Positions 46,876-56,318 of a DNA stretch of 64,000 bases are shown here, one piece after another. Each line of letters starts with the position of its first letter. Position 1 is the stretch's first letter. The DNA comes from Chryseobacterium sp. CY350 (GTDB lineage Bacteria; Bacteroidota; Bacteroidia; Flavobacteriales; Weeksellaceae), in assembly GCF_027945075.1 (NCBI RefSeq), contig NZ_CP116034.1:2542001-2606000 (forward strand), read 5' to 3'. The position numbers and the translations under genes were made by a program. The notes under the pieces were generated by a model. The model was not told the origin of the DNA, ran no database searches, and worked only from the letters and a program-made list of their open reading frames with translations.

Positions 46876-47130
46876 TTAGTTTAATTTTAATAAAAATAGA
46901 ATAAAATACTTAACAAAATGATAAAAATTTAGATTTTATTATTCGATGAATACAAAAGCCTGAAAAATCAATGAAAGGATAATGCATTATTATACCATTA
47001 TCCGTTACATTCACAAAATAAGAATACTTAAAGCTCCATAATAGTTGATTATCAATTAAATTTAATGATAAAAAAAGTATTTAAAACTTCAATACGATCA
47101 TAATAAACTATCACGTCTTCATTAAAAAGA
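46876..47130. other. AT-rich intergenic region upstream of the amylase gene
   Basis: This stretch, with the terminator that follows, separates two minus-strand genes by 345 nt. I see no ORF or RNA gene here. It should hold the amylase promoter, but no full TAnnTTTG box was found. Confidence 0.5.
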
Positions 47131-47156
47131 AAAACCACCGATAAATCGATGGTTTT
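47131..47156 (-). terminator. Rho-independent terminator of the 96-residue protein gene
   Basis: AAAACCACCGAT (47131-47142) pairs with ATCGATGGTTTT (47145-47156) with one G-U pair, followed by T on the minus strand. Confidence 0.82.
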
Positions 47157-47220
47157 ATATATGTTGTTTTGCTATGATATCACTTTTTCAGAATTAAGGT
47201 GAAAAAGCGATGACATTCAA

Positions 47221-47511
47221 TTAATGATGTCCGTGATTGTGCCCGTGGCTATCGTGTAAGAAAGGACCGTGACCTTTAGGTTGGTTGAAAATTACTTCAG
47301 CGCCTTCTTGCTCTGTAATTAGTTTTCTTCTGATATCTTCAGGATCGAAAGGCTTTACCTTACCGAAATATTCCTTTAAACCTTCTGTTAACCACAATGG
47401 GATCACAAAACCAAAAAACATAAAAATACACCAGAATCCCACTAGGAACATTGTAACAAAGTAAATTGTCCAAAGGAACTGATAAAACGGCCAAAATGCT
47501 GATAACATCAT
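47221..47511 (-). CDS. Small membrane protein with His-rich tail
   Basis: This 96-residue protein has two strongly hydrophobic, Phe/Trp-rich segments (about residues 3-20 and 22-40), a charged middle (GLKEYFGKVKPFDPEDIRRK) and a His-rich C-terminus (HDSHGHNHGHH), which suggests divalent metal binding. I do not recognise the family. It starts at a double ATG, has a terminator downstream, and stands alone between the amylase and class I fumarase genes. Confidence 0.65.
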   Translation of the reverse strand: MMLSAFWPFYQFLWTIYFVTMFLVGFWCIFMFFGFVIPLWLTEGLKEYFGKVKPFDPEDIRRKLITEQEGAEVIFNQPKGHGPFLHDSHGHNHGHH

Positions 47512-47612
47512 CTTTCTTATAGATTTTAGGCAAAAATAGGACTTTTTTCTTTTTCATCAAAAGATATAGAACCTAAATTTTGCAATTTATTATTATTTTA
47601 AACTAATTAATG

Positions 47613-47645
47613 TAGATATTAGAAGTTAGATGTCAGATGTTAGAC
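47613..47645. repeat. Dispersed TTAGATGT-type repeat, copy 2
   Basis: This 33-bp stretch starts TAGATATTAGAAGTTAG and matches copy 1 at 36998-37030 at 28 of 33 positions. Confidence 0.6.
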
Positions 47646-47692
47646 TACAATTGCTACTCTAAAATTGCTGCATATAACTTTTAAACCTAAAT

Positions 47693-49300
47693 TTAATGCG
47701 CAAGATTTGCGAAGAAGTCATTTCCTTTATCATCGGTAATGATGAAAGCAGGGAAATCTTTTACTTCAATTTTTCTTACTGCTTCCATTCCTAATTCAGG
47801 GAAATCAACCACTTCGACTGACAGAATATTTTCTTTCGCCAAAATAGCAGCGGGACCACCAATTGAACCGATGTAGAAACCACCATATTTATGACATGCG
47901 TTCGTAACGTCTGCTGTTCTGTTACCTTTTGCGAGCATCACCATACTTCCGCCGTGACTTTGGAATTCGTCTACGTACACATCCATTCTTCCCGCAGTTG
48001 TAGGTCCAAAACTTCCTGATGCCATTCCTTCCGGCGTTTTTGCAGGTCCTGCGTAATAAATCGGGTGGTTTTTGAAATATTCAGGCATTGGTTGTCCGCT
48101 GTCTAATAATTCTTTGATTTTTGCGTGAGCGATATCTCTTGCAACAATCAATGTTCCGCTTAATTTTAATCTAGTTTTGATTGGATATTTTGAAAGTTCA
48201 GCTAAAATCTCAGACATTGGTTTATTCAGATCAATATCAACTGCTGCCTCCAAATGTGGCGGTGTTGCAGGTAAGAATCTTTTAGGATCCTGCTCCAATT
48301 GCTCTAAGAAAATGCCTTCTTTGGTAATTTTCCCCTTAATATTTCTGTCTGCCGAACAAGAAACTCCCATCCCAACCGGACAAGAAGCCGCGTGACGAGG
48401 CAATCTGATTACCCGAACATCGTGTGTTAAATATTTCCCGCCAAACTGAGCACCGATTGCACTTTCCTGACAGATTTTCTGAACTTTTGCTTCCCATTCC
48501 AAGTCTCTGAAAGCCTGTCCCGCTTCATTTCCTTCGGTCGGAAGATTGTCATAATATTTTGCTGACGCTTTTTTAACCGCTGCTAAATTTGCTTCGGCAG
48601 AAGTTCCTCCAATTACCAAAGCCAAGTGATAAGGCGGACAAGCTGCTGTTCCTAAATCAGAAATTCTCTCTTTCACAAACGCTTCAAGAGATTTTTCGTT
48701 TAGTAAAGATTTTGTCTTTTGATAGAGGAATGTTTTATTTGCAGAACCTCCACCTTTCGTTAAGAATAAAAACTCGTAGTAATCTCCTTTTTTAGCATAA
48801 ATATCAATTTGCGCAGGAAGATTTGAACCTGAATTTTTCTCGTCAAACATCGTCAAAGGCACAACTTGAGAATATCTTAGGTTCCTTTTTTGATAAGTAT
48901 TGTAAATTCCTTTGCTTAAATATTCGCCGTCTTCAACCCCGGTGTACACATTTTCACCTTTTTTTCCCATCACAATCGCCGTTCCTGTATCCTGACAAGA
49001 AGGCAAAGCACCTTCCACGGCTACAGCAGCGTTTTGCAATAAATTATAAGCAACGAATCTATCGTTATCAGTGGCTTCAGGATCATCAATAATTTTTTTC
49101 AAACTTGCCAAGTGCGAAGAACGAAGCATAAAAGAAACATCCGCCATCGCTTCTTCAGCCAATAGCTCAAGACCTTTCGGATCGATGGTTAAAATTTCTC
49201 TTTCGCCATGTTGCTCAACTTTCACATAGTCTGAAGTCAATTTTTTATAAACCGTATCATCTTTTAGAATCGGATACGGATCCTGATATTTAAATTCCAT
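47693..49300 (-). CDS. Fumarate hydratase, class I (Fe-S)
   Basis: This 535-residue enzyme is the oxygen-sensitive 4Fe-4S fumarase. Cluster cysteines are in [17 protein letters not shown] near residue 105 and in [11 protein letters not shown] near residue 310, with [16 protein letters not shown] near residue 227. It combines the alpha and beta domains in one chain. The ATG at 49300 was chosen over the longer frame. It is transcribed away from fumC, which makes the same reaction with an unrelated enzyme. Confidence 0.95.
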   Translation of the reverse strand: MEFKYQDPYPILKDDTVYKKLTSDYVKVEQHGEREILTIDPKGLELLAEEAMADVSFMLRSSHLASLKKIIDDPEATDNDRFVAYNLLQNAAVAVEGALPSCQDTGTAIVMGKKGENVYTGVEDGEYLSKGIYNTYQKRNLRYSQVVPLTMFDEKNSGSNLPAQIDIYAKKGDYYEFLFLTKGGGSANKTFLYQKTKSLLNEKSLEAFVKERISDLGTAACPPYHLALVIGGTSAEANLAAVKKASAKYYDNLPTEGNEAGQAFRDLEWEAKVQKICQESAIGAQFGGKYLTHDVRVIRLPRHAASCPVGMGVSCSADRNIKGKITKEGIFLEQLEQDPKRFLPATPPHLEAAVDIDLNKPMSEILAELSKYPIKTRLKLSGTLIVARDIAHAKIKELLDSGQPMPEYFKNHPIYYAGPAKTPEGMASGSFGPTTAGRMDVYVDEFQSHGGSMVMLAKGNRTADVTNACHKYGGFYIGSIGGPAAILAKENILSVEVVDFPELGMEAVRKIEVKDFPAFIITDDKGNDFFANLAH

Positions 49301-49318
49301 GTTGCTTTTATTTCGGTG

Positions 49319-49326
49319 CAAAAATA
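49319..49326 (-). promoter_or_regulatory. Candidate -7 box for the class I fumarase
   Basis: On the minus strand TATTTTTG matches TAnnTTTG, 18 nt before the ATG, leaving a 5' UTR of about 12 nt. No -33 box is obvious. Confidence 0.5.
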
Positions 49327-49505
49327 CAGCTTACTCAAAAAAACATGATTAAAAATCATTAGTTGAAATTGATATTTATAATGATTATAAATTGCGAGGT
49401 TTTTATTCATTGTTTAACTTTATCAATTGAGGCGAAGGTCGAGATTAAGTTTCAAATCAATCTTAAACTCAACCTTAGATCAACCTTTAATAAAACAATT
49501 TCACA

Positions 49506-50900
49506 ATGAATTACAGAATAGAAAAAGACACCATGGGTGAAGTGCAGGTTCCTGCAGACAAGTTTTGGGGCGCACAGACAGAGCGTTCGAGAAACAATTT
49601 CAAAATCGGTCCGGAAGGTTCTATGCCCCATGAAATTATCGAAGCGTTTGCATACTTAAAGAAAGCTGCAGCATTTACAAATTCAGATTTAGGAGTTCTT
49701 TCTGCTGACAAAAGAGATATGATTGCACAGGTCTGCGAAGAAATTCTTGAAGGAAAATTATACGATCAGTTTCCTTTGGTAATTTGGCAAACCGGTTCCG
49801 GTACACAGTCGAATATGAATGTAAATGAGGTAATTGCCAATCGTTCTCACGTAAATGCCGGTGGAACTTTAGGCGACAAAACTGAAGTTCACCCAAATGA
49901 TGATGTGAATAAATCTCAGTCTTCCAATGACACGTATCCTACAGCAATGCACATTGCAGCATATAAAAAAGTTGTTGAAACGACCATTCCTGCGGTTGAA
50001 AAACTAAGAGATACCTTAAAAGAAAAATCAGAAGCTTTTAAAGATATTGTTAAGATCGGAAGAACGCATTTGATGGATGCAACACCCTTGACTTTGGGTC
50101 AGGAATTTTCAGGATATGTGGCTCAATTGAATTACGGCGTAAAAGCTTTAAAAAACACATTACCACATCTTTCTGAGCTTGCTTTAGGCGGAACCGCAGT
50201 TGGAACTGGTTTAAATACACCTCAAGGTTATGATGTGAAAGTAGCAGAATACATTGCGAAATTCACCAATCTTCCTTTTATCACGGCAGCAAATAAATTT
50301 GAAGCTTTAGCAGCTCACGACGCGATTGTAGAATCTCACGGCGCCTTAAAACAACTGGCGGTTTCTTTATATAAAATTGCTCAGGACATCAGATTACTGG
50401 CTTCAGGACCGCGTTCCGGGATTGGGGAAATTCATATTCCTGAAAATGAGCCGGGTTCTTCCATCATGCCTGGGAAAGTAAATCCTACACAGAACGAAGC
50501 CTTGACGATGGTTTGCGCGCAGGTTTTAGGAAACGATACTACGATCTCATTTGCAGGAACTCAGGGAAATTATGAACTCAATGTTTTCAAACCGGTGATG
50601 GCTTACAATTTCTTACAATCTGCTCAGTTGATTGCAGATGCATGTATCTCGTTTAACGATCATTGTGCAGTCGGAATTGAACCTAATATGGAAAGAATCA
50701 AAGAGCTCGTAGACAAATCTTTAATGTTGGTAACAGCTTTGAACACGCACATCGGTTACGAAAATGCTGCTAAGATTGCAAAAACTGCACATAAAAACGG
50801 AACGACTTTAAAAGAAGAAGCGATCAATCTTGGCTTTGTCACTTCTGAACAGTTTGACGAATGGGTGAAACCCGAAGATATGGTGGGAAGTTTGAAATAA
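49506..50900 (+). CDS. fumC: Fumarate hydratase, class II
   Basis: This 464-residue fumarase/aspartase-superfamily enzyme hydrates fumarate to malate and does not depend on iron. The signature [16 protein letters not shown] is near residue 317 and [18 protein letters not shown] near residue 97. Length is normal. It is divergent from the Fe-S fumarase with a 205-nt gap, so the two may be expressed under different oxygen or iron conditions. Confidence 0.96.
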   Translation: MNYRIEKDTMGEVQVPADKFWGAQTERSRNNFKIGPEGSMPHEIIEAFAYLKKAAAFTNSDLGVLSADKRDMIAQVCEEILEGKLYDQFPLVIWQTGSGTQSNMNVNEVIANRSHVNAGGTLGDKTEVHPNDDVNKSQSSNDTYPTAMHIAAYKKVVETTIPAVEKLRDTLKEKSEAFKDIVKIGRTHLMDATPLTLGQEFSGYVAQLNYGVKALKNTLPHLSELALGGTAVGTGLNTPQGYDVKVAEYIAKFTNLPFITAANKFEALAAHDAIVESHGALKQLAVSLYKIAQDIRLLASGPRSGIGEIHIPENEPGSSIMPGKVNPTQNEALTMVCAQVLGNDTTISFAGTQGNYELNVFKPVMAYNFLQSAQLIADACISFNDHCAVGIEPNMERIKELVDKSLMLVTALNTHIGYENAAKIAKTAHKNGTTLKEEAINLGFVTSEQFDEWVKPEDMVGSLK

Positions 50901-51015
50901 AATTTTAACCTAATTTTGAAACATTAAGGAAAGTTAAGTGGTTAAGTTTTATTTAAAAAAAAAATCAAATAGATTTAGATAAGTAACCTCCTTAATGATA
51001 AAATTAATAATTAAT

Positions 51016-51054
51016 AAAAACTCCGTGGAAATAATTTCTACGGAGTTTTTTTTT
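51016..51054 (+). terminator. Rho-independent terminator after fumC
   Basis: AAAAACTCCGT at 51016-51026 pairs with ACGGAGTTTTT at 51040-51050, extended by GAAA/TTTC, then TTTT. It is about 115 nt after the fumC stop. Confidence 0.85.
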
Positions 51055-51132
51055 AGTTTAAAAATTCAAAAATCATTACAAAACTGTTTATGTTCTCGGA
51101 AATTCTGCCGAAGGTTCAAAACAAACTGTTTG

Positions 51133-51318
51133 GAACCAAATGCACTTTACTTTTGTTTAAAAACGATCGTTTTGTAACCAAACACAATTTAGTTTTATTT
51201 AAAAACACTCCGTTTGTGACTAAATGCAATTTACTTTTGTTTAAAAACAATCGTTTTGTAACCAAACGCAAAGTAGTTTTGTTTGAAAACGATATGTTTG
51301 TAATGAAATGCAGTTTAT
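51133..51318. repeat. 42-bp tandem repeat, about 4.4 copies
   Basis: Units begin at 51133, 51175, 51217, 51259 and 51301 (partial), exactly 42 bp apart, with the core TAACCAAA...GTTTAAAAAC. Units 1 and 3, and 2 and 4, are most alike, so the array also has an 84-bp higher-order period. Because 42 is a multiple of three it leaves open frames on both strands; I do not call these genes. The rest of 50901-51407 holds only terminators. Confidence 0.85.
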
Positions 51319-51348
51319 ATTGATAGATATACAACTAATTACAAACAA

Positions 51349-51380
51349 AAACAATTGATTTTAAATAAAATCAATTGTTT
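51349..51380 (-). terminator. Terminator of the outer-membrane protein gene
   Basis: A perfect 15-bp inverted repeat (51349-51363 and 51366-51380) of AAACAATTGATTTTA with an AA loop lies 28 nt after the stop, and the minus strand continues T-rich. Confidence 0.82.
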
Positions 51381-51407
51381 CTTTGTTAATATGAAATTCT
51401 ATGAAAG

Positions 51408-52445
51408 TTATAATCCTATTCCTATTCCGAAAACGAGTGCTTTATCGTTTTGAAAATAAGAATCTTTGAAGAAATTGCTGAAATCTTTCTTCACGAAAAG
51501 ACTGATATTATCATAAGAAACGGTAAACTGAGCACCATAAACAAAAGGATTTACCTGATAATTACCTCTGTCTCTGAAATCTTCACGATCACCACTTACA
51601 ATATTGTTGCTAGACATTTTTACTCCACCGTACATGTTTGCAGCAATTCTAAAACCATCAGAATACGGCCTGTACTGAATATCCATTCCTGCATTTTTTA
51701 GCTTAGAGAAATTATATTGCAATCCCAGAGGAACCATAATATAACCTGTTCTCAGTTTACTTTTATCAGTATTCCCTTGGTAATTTGCTACAGAAACATC
51801 TGCATTGGCATCTTTGGCAAAGATCATATTGTTGTCTAAACGTAGGGTTCTCCATGAAAATCCGATTCCTGAAATTAAACCCCAAGGACTTGTTCTGTTA
51901 AACTGATAATTAAATTTTAAACCGAACTCAAGATTATTGGCATAACCTAAATTTTTATCTAAATCATTGTCTGCTTTATCATTCGTCAGCGTCATAATAC
52001 CGTAAGAGAAATAGCCATGAAGATTTTTTGTAGCACGGAATTTCTTCAGCAATTTCGCTTTCAATTCTTCATTTGAAGTCACATCAGAATTCAAAAGAGA
52101 ATATTTTACCTGCTTCTGGATCACCGTATCAAGATCAAAACCTAAAGCTTCAATTTTTTGATCGATCTTGTCTGAATAACGGTCGGCAACTTCAGCTTTC
52201 TGTTTGTCGAATTCTGTTTTCTCCAAATTTTTAGACTGAAGAATCAGAAGTTCAGCTTCCATCAGCTTTTTTTCTTCCTGAATGATGGCATCGATCTTCT
52301 TTGCATATTCATCTACTTTTTCTTTTACGATCGGGCTTACTTCGGTATCTTCCTTTGACTGTAGATTTAGTTTTAGTCCTTTTTGTGCATTTACAGTGGT
52401 TGCAACAAGGCACAACATTCCTGCGATGATAAATTTCTTAATCAT
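51408..52445 (-). CDS. Outer-membrane beta-barrel protein with N-terminal coiled coil
   Basis: This 345-residue protein has a signal peptide (LCLVATTVNAQ, cleavage near residue 21), a helical region about residues 30-135 rich in Glu and Lys (coiled coil), then a porin-like beta-barrel with aromatic-rich strands, for example LHGYFSYGIMTL near residue 142, ending VFGIGIGL. It is the third gene of a sigma/anti-sigma/OMP unit, so its level may depend on the ECF sigma factor. Family not fixed. Confidence 0.8.
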   Translation of the reverse strand: MIKKFIIAGMLCLVATTVNAQKGLKLNLQSKEDTEVSPIVKEKVDEYAKKIDAIIQEEKKLMEAELLILQSKNLEKTEFDKQKAEVADRYSDKIDQKIEALGFDLDTVIQKQVKYSLLNSDVTSNEELKAKLLKKFRATKNLHGYFSYGIMTLTNDKADNDLDKNLGYANNLEFGLKFNYQFNRTSPWGLISGIGFSWRTLRLDNNMIFAKDANADVSVANYQGNTDKSKLRTGYIMVPLGLQYNFSKLKNAGMDIQYRPYSDGFRIAANMYGGVKMSSNNIVSGDREDFRDRGNYQVNPFVYGAQFTVSYDNISLFVKKDFSNFFKDSYFQNDKALVFGIGIGL

Positions 52446-52475
52446 AGTATTATTATTTTTAAAGTTTAAATTAAA

Positions 52476-53093
52476 TTATTTGGAATTCAGATCGATGGTT
52501 GCCACGTTGCTTCCACCTTTTGTTTTTTCGATAACGTCTTTATGTTCCACAGAGAAAAGCAAAGTTGAAGGATCTACATATCGTTTCTTTTTCACTTGAG
52601 TTTTTGTAGAATCTGTTTTTGCTAAAATCTTTTCTGCCGGAATTTGGCTTATCTGTGCCGCAATCTCCTTGGGATTTTCTTTAATGATCGGAAGTTCTTT
52701 CGCCTCAACAATCACTTCCGAAGGTTTAATTTCAGATTTCGTTGAGGCTAAATTTTCTACTTTATTAAATTTTTCCTGATTTTGCTGAATGACCTCAGAC
52801 GAATTTGGCACCACTGTCTTTATAGAATTTTCTTTCAAAACTTTTGTGCTGTTCGTTTCTGCGACTAGCACATTTGGTTTAGAATCCTGATCAAAAAACA
52901 GAACGGCTCCTAAACTTAAAGTCAAAACCAAACACGCAGCGACCAAAAACCAATTGACTTTTTTAGTCTTAGAAATGTTCTCAGTCTGAGTTTTTACTTC
53001 AATTTCTGACCAAAGATCTCTTGAAGGAGTAATTTCTCTTTCATCAATCTGTTTTTTGATCTGATATTCGATATTATTTTCAGAGGTGTTCAT
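52476..53093 (-). CDS. Putative anti-sigma factor
   Basis: This 205-residue protein has a short cytoplasmic N-terminus (residues 1-46), one membrane helix (about residues 47-67) and a long periplasmic, low-complexity tail rich in Lys, Glu and Ser. It overlaps the ECF sigma factor gene by 14 nt, which is the standard arrangement of a sigma/anti-sigma pair. The cytoplasmic part does not show a clear zinc-finger anti-sigma motif, so the assignment relies mainly on context. Confidence 0.7.
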   Translation of the reverse strand: MNTSENNIEYQIKKQIDEREITPSRDLWSEIEVKTQTENISKTKKVNWFLVAACLVLTLSLGAVLFFDQDSKPNVLVAETNSTKVLKENSIKTVVPNSSEVIQQNQEKFNKVENLASTKSEIKPSEVIVEAKELPIIKENPKEIAAQISQIPAEKILAKTDSTKTQVKKKRYVDPSTLLFSVEHKDVIEKTKGGSNVATIDLNSK

Positions 53094-53640
53094 TTTTCAG
53101 TTTCTTTTGTTGTTGAAAGTAGATGTTTCTCAGTTTTTCTTTCGCTCTGAAGAGTTGCGTTTTGCTTACTGCAGTAGAAATATTCAAAGTATCTGCAATT
53201 TCCTGATGCGAATATTCTTCAATCACATAAAGGTTAAAAACCATTCTGTAAGCATCCGGAAGCTGATCAAGAAGTTCCTGCGCATTAAAATCGAAAACAA
53301 TCTGCTCTTCATAAATTTCTTCGAGAACAGAAGCATGAACGTCGTCGAGATAAAAAACTGTTTTGTGGCTTTTAATAAAATTGAGGCATTCGTTCACCAC
53401 AATTTTTCTCGCCCAACCTTCAAAATTTCCTTCTCCGCGAAAGCTTTCGATATGTTTAAAAATTTTACAGAATGCTTTGATCACGCAATCTTCTGCCTGA
53501 TAAATATCGCTGATGTAGCTTTTTGCCACACTCAGGAATTTCTTTACACTCTGATCATAAAAGATTTTCTGCGCAGCCGGATCCTGTTTTTTCAAACGAC
53601 TTAGCAAATCTTCTTTTTTATTATTAAACAAAAGCTTCAT
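53080..53640 (-). CDS. ECF-type RNA polymerase sigma factor
   Basis: This 186-residue protein has sigma region 2 (AEDCVIKAFCKIFKHI near residue 50, then FEGWARKIVVNE near residue 72) and region 4 (YSHQEIADTLNIS near residue 146 with SKTQLFRAKEKLR), the helix-turn-helix that reads the -35 box. The two regions are joined by a short linker as in group 4 sigma factors. It is the first gene of a three-gene operon with its anti-sigma factor and an outer-membrane protein. Confidence 0.93.
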   Translation of the reverse strand: MKLLFNNKKEDLLSRLKKQDPAAQKIFYDQSVKKFLSVAKSYISDIYQAEDCVIKAFCKIFKHIESFRGEGNFEGWARKIVVNECLNFIKSHKTVFYLDDVHASVLEEIYEEQIVFDFNAQELLDQLPDAYRMVFNLYVIEEYSHQEIADTLNISTAVSKTQLFRAKEKLRNIYFQQQKKLKNEHL

Positions 53641-53763
53641 GGTTATTCTGTTTCTACTATAAAGACAAGAAAAGTTTAAAAAAGTGACAAAATATTTTAT
53701 TTTTCTATAAACAAATTGATAACTGACTGAAAATGAATATTAAAAATTTGAATTTAATTTAAA

Positions 53764-53800
53764 AAAAAATCCACTTCCTGATAAAGAAAATGGATTTTTT
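53764..53800 (-). terminator. Terminator of the ABC transporter operon
   Basis: AAAAAATCCA (53764-53773) pairs with TGGATTTTTT (53791-53800), and the arms continue into a second 5-bp segment. It lies directly after the ABC ATPase gene. Confidence 0.82.
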
Positions 53801-53810
53801 TTGATTTTTA

Positions 53811-54524
53811 TTAAACCGGAACATTCACCTGATCGGCAAAGTATTGTTCCAGATCTCTCAATGTTTCAGGATTGGTTTTGATATCTTTTACCTGAAGACC
53901 TTTGTTGACAACAACAATTCGGTTGCAGACTTCTGTTGTATGGGCAAGATCATGACTTGAAATTAAGAATGTAACTCCACTTTGCTTTGATAATTCTTTA
54001 ATTAAATTTTTAAGCTTGATTTGCGTGGAAGGATCGAGATTGGCAAATGGCTCATCCAAAATAACGATTTCAGGATTTCCGATGATAGCGCCTACAATTC
54101 CTACTTTTTTCTGATTTCCTTTGGACAAATCTCTTACATATTTTCCTGAGTTTACAATTTCACCATTAAAAAGATCATGAAACTGTTCTAGAAATTCATC
54201 TACAGAAGCTTTGTTTTGCCCTCTCAACTCACCAATAAAATAAAAATATTCTTCCGGAGTTAAATATCCGATCAGAAAAGTATCATCTACAAAAGCTGCA
54301 ACTTTGGATTTCCAGGCTTCAGATTCGTTGACTTTGATTCCGTCTATGCTTACAAAACCTGTTGTTGGTTGTATTAAATCAAGCATTAAACTGAAAAGTG
54401 TGGTTTTTCCGGCTCCGTTGTTTCCTACCAAACCGAACGTTTCGCCTTTTGGAATTTCCAGATTTTCAATATTGAGAACGGTTGCGTTTCCGTACGTTTT
54501 AGATAAATTATTTATAGTAATCAT
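53811..54524 (-). CDS. ABC transporter ATP-binding protein
   Basis: This 237-residue ATPase has Walker A GNNGAGKT at residues 34-41, a signature LSKGNQKKVG near residue 129 (variant of LSGGQ) and Walker B EIVILDEPFANLDPST near residue 153. It is coupled to the membrane gene just upstream (4 nt gap), which encodes the matching permease. Substrate unknown; the pair resembles exporters of Bacteroidota with DUF5687. Confidence 0.93.
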   Translation of the reverse strand: MITINNLSKTYGNATVLNIENLEIPKGETFGLVGNNGAGKTTLFSLMLDLIQPTTGFVSIDGIKVNESEAWKSKVAAFVDDTFLIGYLTPEEYFYFIGELRGQNKASVDEFLEQFHDLFNGEIVNSGKYVRDLSKGNQKKVGIVGAIIGNPEIVILDEPFANLDPSTQIKLKNLIKELSKQSGVTFLISSHDLAHTTEVCNRIVVVNKGLQVKDIKTNPETLRDLEQYFADQVNVPV

Positions 54525-54528
54525 TGTA

Positions 54529-55995
54529 TTAATTTTTAGATTTAAATGCTTCTAATGTGCTGTACTTTTCACTTTTGTAGTGCTTTACAATCGTATCAAA
54601 AATTTTCTCTCTGAATAAAAATCCGATTAATCCCAGAATCGCAATACTGATAACGGCTTCTGTCATTCCGAAGAAATATTTGGTAATGCCAAACACTGCC
54701 ATCGGCAAAAGCATTTTTGGAATTAATAATAAAAGACTTTTCAGATTAAAACTGTTTTTCTGTCCCATTACTTTTTCTTTTGAATTAAGATCAATCTGCG
54801 TTTTGTTGAATGCTCCCGACCACAAAGTGAACTGAGAATTGACACCAATATTATACAAACCTGCGGCGAAAAACGTAAAATAAGTTTCCCAACTTATGAT
54901 CGCATAAAATAAAGCGACGACAATAGAAACGGCTGTCACAATATTCATGAGCCACCATTTTGCTTTTAGATATTCTTTGTAGGGAACATTTAAAGTCATC
55001 ATTAACGGATAATAAGAACTGTCGAAGGACGGAACTCTCTGCCCAAATAAAAACTGAAAACCACCCGTTACAAATAATCCCATAAACATCATCATGTAAG
55101 GCGTGGTGTAAACTTTCGATGAAAACATGAGCAGACCATAAAAAATAAACATGAAACTCCCAATAATGATTCCTTTGGTTACTTTATTCCGACGCATCAT
55201 TTTGATGTCGTTATTGATAAAACTACCGATAGCGCCATATTTATTGAGGAAGGCAATATTTTCTGTTTTTCCGATTGTTTTTTTATCTTCTAAACCTTTA
55301 TCGAGATAAAATTCTTGTTTTACATGATTGTAGCAAATCTTCCACAATGCAGCAAATAAGGCAATTGCAAACAAGGTAAAATAAGGATTGTCATAAAAGG
55401 AATAAAACAATCTTTCAGAATAATCTAAAACAGGAACAATATCATAATATCCCAAACCTGCAATTGCTGCGATTACGATTCCTACTGCGATGGCAATATT
55501 TTCTTTATTGTTAAAAAGAATATTGATGAAATTATTAAGATAAAACAACAACGAAAGCGCAATCAGCCAGCATAAACTCCCTAGAATTCCAAAACCGCTG
55601 AACATACAAATAAGCGCAAAAGTAACGAAGAAAAAAGAATTCATCCAGCTAAATGGCGAAAGGAAAGTCTTGATTAACATATAATTGACCAGAGTTTTCT
55701 TAGGAATATTAAGCGTAAGAAAAGGCTTGATATTTTGCGTTGACATCTGCTGCATGAGATATTTAAGAATCAAATCTACAACCCACAAAATAATCATAAA
55801 TCTGGATACTATTTTCACCGGATCCTGTTCCATTTCTTCTCTTACATAGAAAAATGCCAGAAAAGCCGCTCCTATACAATATGCTATAAAAGAGAGGATT
55901 CCGATGAACCGGAAGATCTTCATTGCCAGATTGATTCCGACAGAAGTGCCCCGAAAAAAACTTTTGATTTCTAACCTTAAGAACTTTAAAAACAT
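54529..55995 (-). CDS. DUF5687 membrane protein, ABC permease partner
   Basis: This 488-residue protein has about ten to twelve hydrophobic helices and starts FLKFLRLEIKSFFRGTSVG, a form typical of DUF5687 permeases next to an ATPase gene. The ATG at 55995 was preferred over an earlier one at 56019, because the family begins near MFLKFLRLEIK. It pairs with the ATPase at 53.8-54.5 kb. The GG-leader peptide genes lie 300 nt upstream on the same strand, but there is a terminator between them. Confidence 0.82.
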   Translation of the reverse strand: MFLKFLRLEIKSFFRGTSVGINLAMKIFRFIGILSFIAYCIGAAFLAFFYVREEMEQDPVKIVSRFMIILWVVDLILKYLMQQMSTQNIKPFLTLNIPKKTLVNYMLIKTFLSPFSWMNSFFFVTFALICMFSGFGILGSLCWLIALSLLFYLNNFINILFNNKENIAIAVGIVIAAIAGLGYYDIVPVLDYSERLFYSFYDNPYFTLFAIALFAALWKICYNHVKQEFYLDKGLEDKKTIGKTENIAFLNKYGAIGSFINNDIKMMRRNKVTKGIIIGSFMFIFYGLLMFSSKVYTTPYMMMFMGLFVTGGFQFLFGQRVPSFDSSYYPLMMTLNVPYKEYLKAKWWLMNIVTAVSIVVALFYAIISWETYFTFFAAGLYNIGVNSQFTLWSGAFNKTQIDLNSKEKVMGQKNSFNLKSLLLLIPKMLLPMAVFGITKYFFGMTEAVISIAILGLIGFLFREKIFDTIVKHYKSEKYSTLEAFKSKN

Positions 55996-56139
55996 CGTTA
56001 TTTTTTTTATATTAGTCAATATAATAATGTTTTTGTTACAGAATTTGAGCGAAAACAGAGTATTGATGAGATTTTAATGCAATATCTTATCAGTTATACT
56101 AAAACAATGCTTCGAACTGGATAAGCTTAGTACATAAAA

Positions 56140-56174
56140 AAGCAGACGTGCTATAATAAATTGCACGTCTGCTT
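56140..56174 (-). terminator. Terminator of the cysteine-rich peptide operon
   Basis: A perfect 12-bp stem (AAGCAGACGTGC at 56140-56151 and its complement at 56163-56174) is followed by T residues on the minus strand. It ends the operon of the VKOR-like protein and three peptides. Confidence 0.88.
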
Positions 56175-56318
56175 CTGTGATGATCCTTTTACGGAATTTG
56201 GCATAGTAATTAAGCAATTATTGAGAAATTTTAATGATCATAAATAAAAAAAATTGAAGATCATCACCAGAACAAAATTCTGAAATTACAAATTACTATA
56301 TTTAGAAATATGTTTCCG

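Noticed and set aside
51133..51318. CRISPR array
   Set aside because: Units diverge along their full length rather than having constant repeats and unique spacers.
51090..51334. Open frames on both strands across the 42-bp repeat (77 and 72 residues)
   Set aside because: Openness follows from a repeat length divisible by three in AT-rich DNA. The 14-residue protein repeats have no known fold and there is no promoter or ribosome context.
53086..53604. Long plus-strand frame of 172 residues
   Set aside because: It lies entirely antisense to the ECF sigma factor gene, whose motifs are clear. Composition is that of a shadow frame.
53811..55995. ABC transporter as the peptide exporter of P1-P3
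   Set aside because: It is separated by a strong terminator and has no C39 peptidase domain. DUF5687 pairs are common without such peptides.
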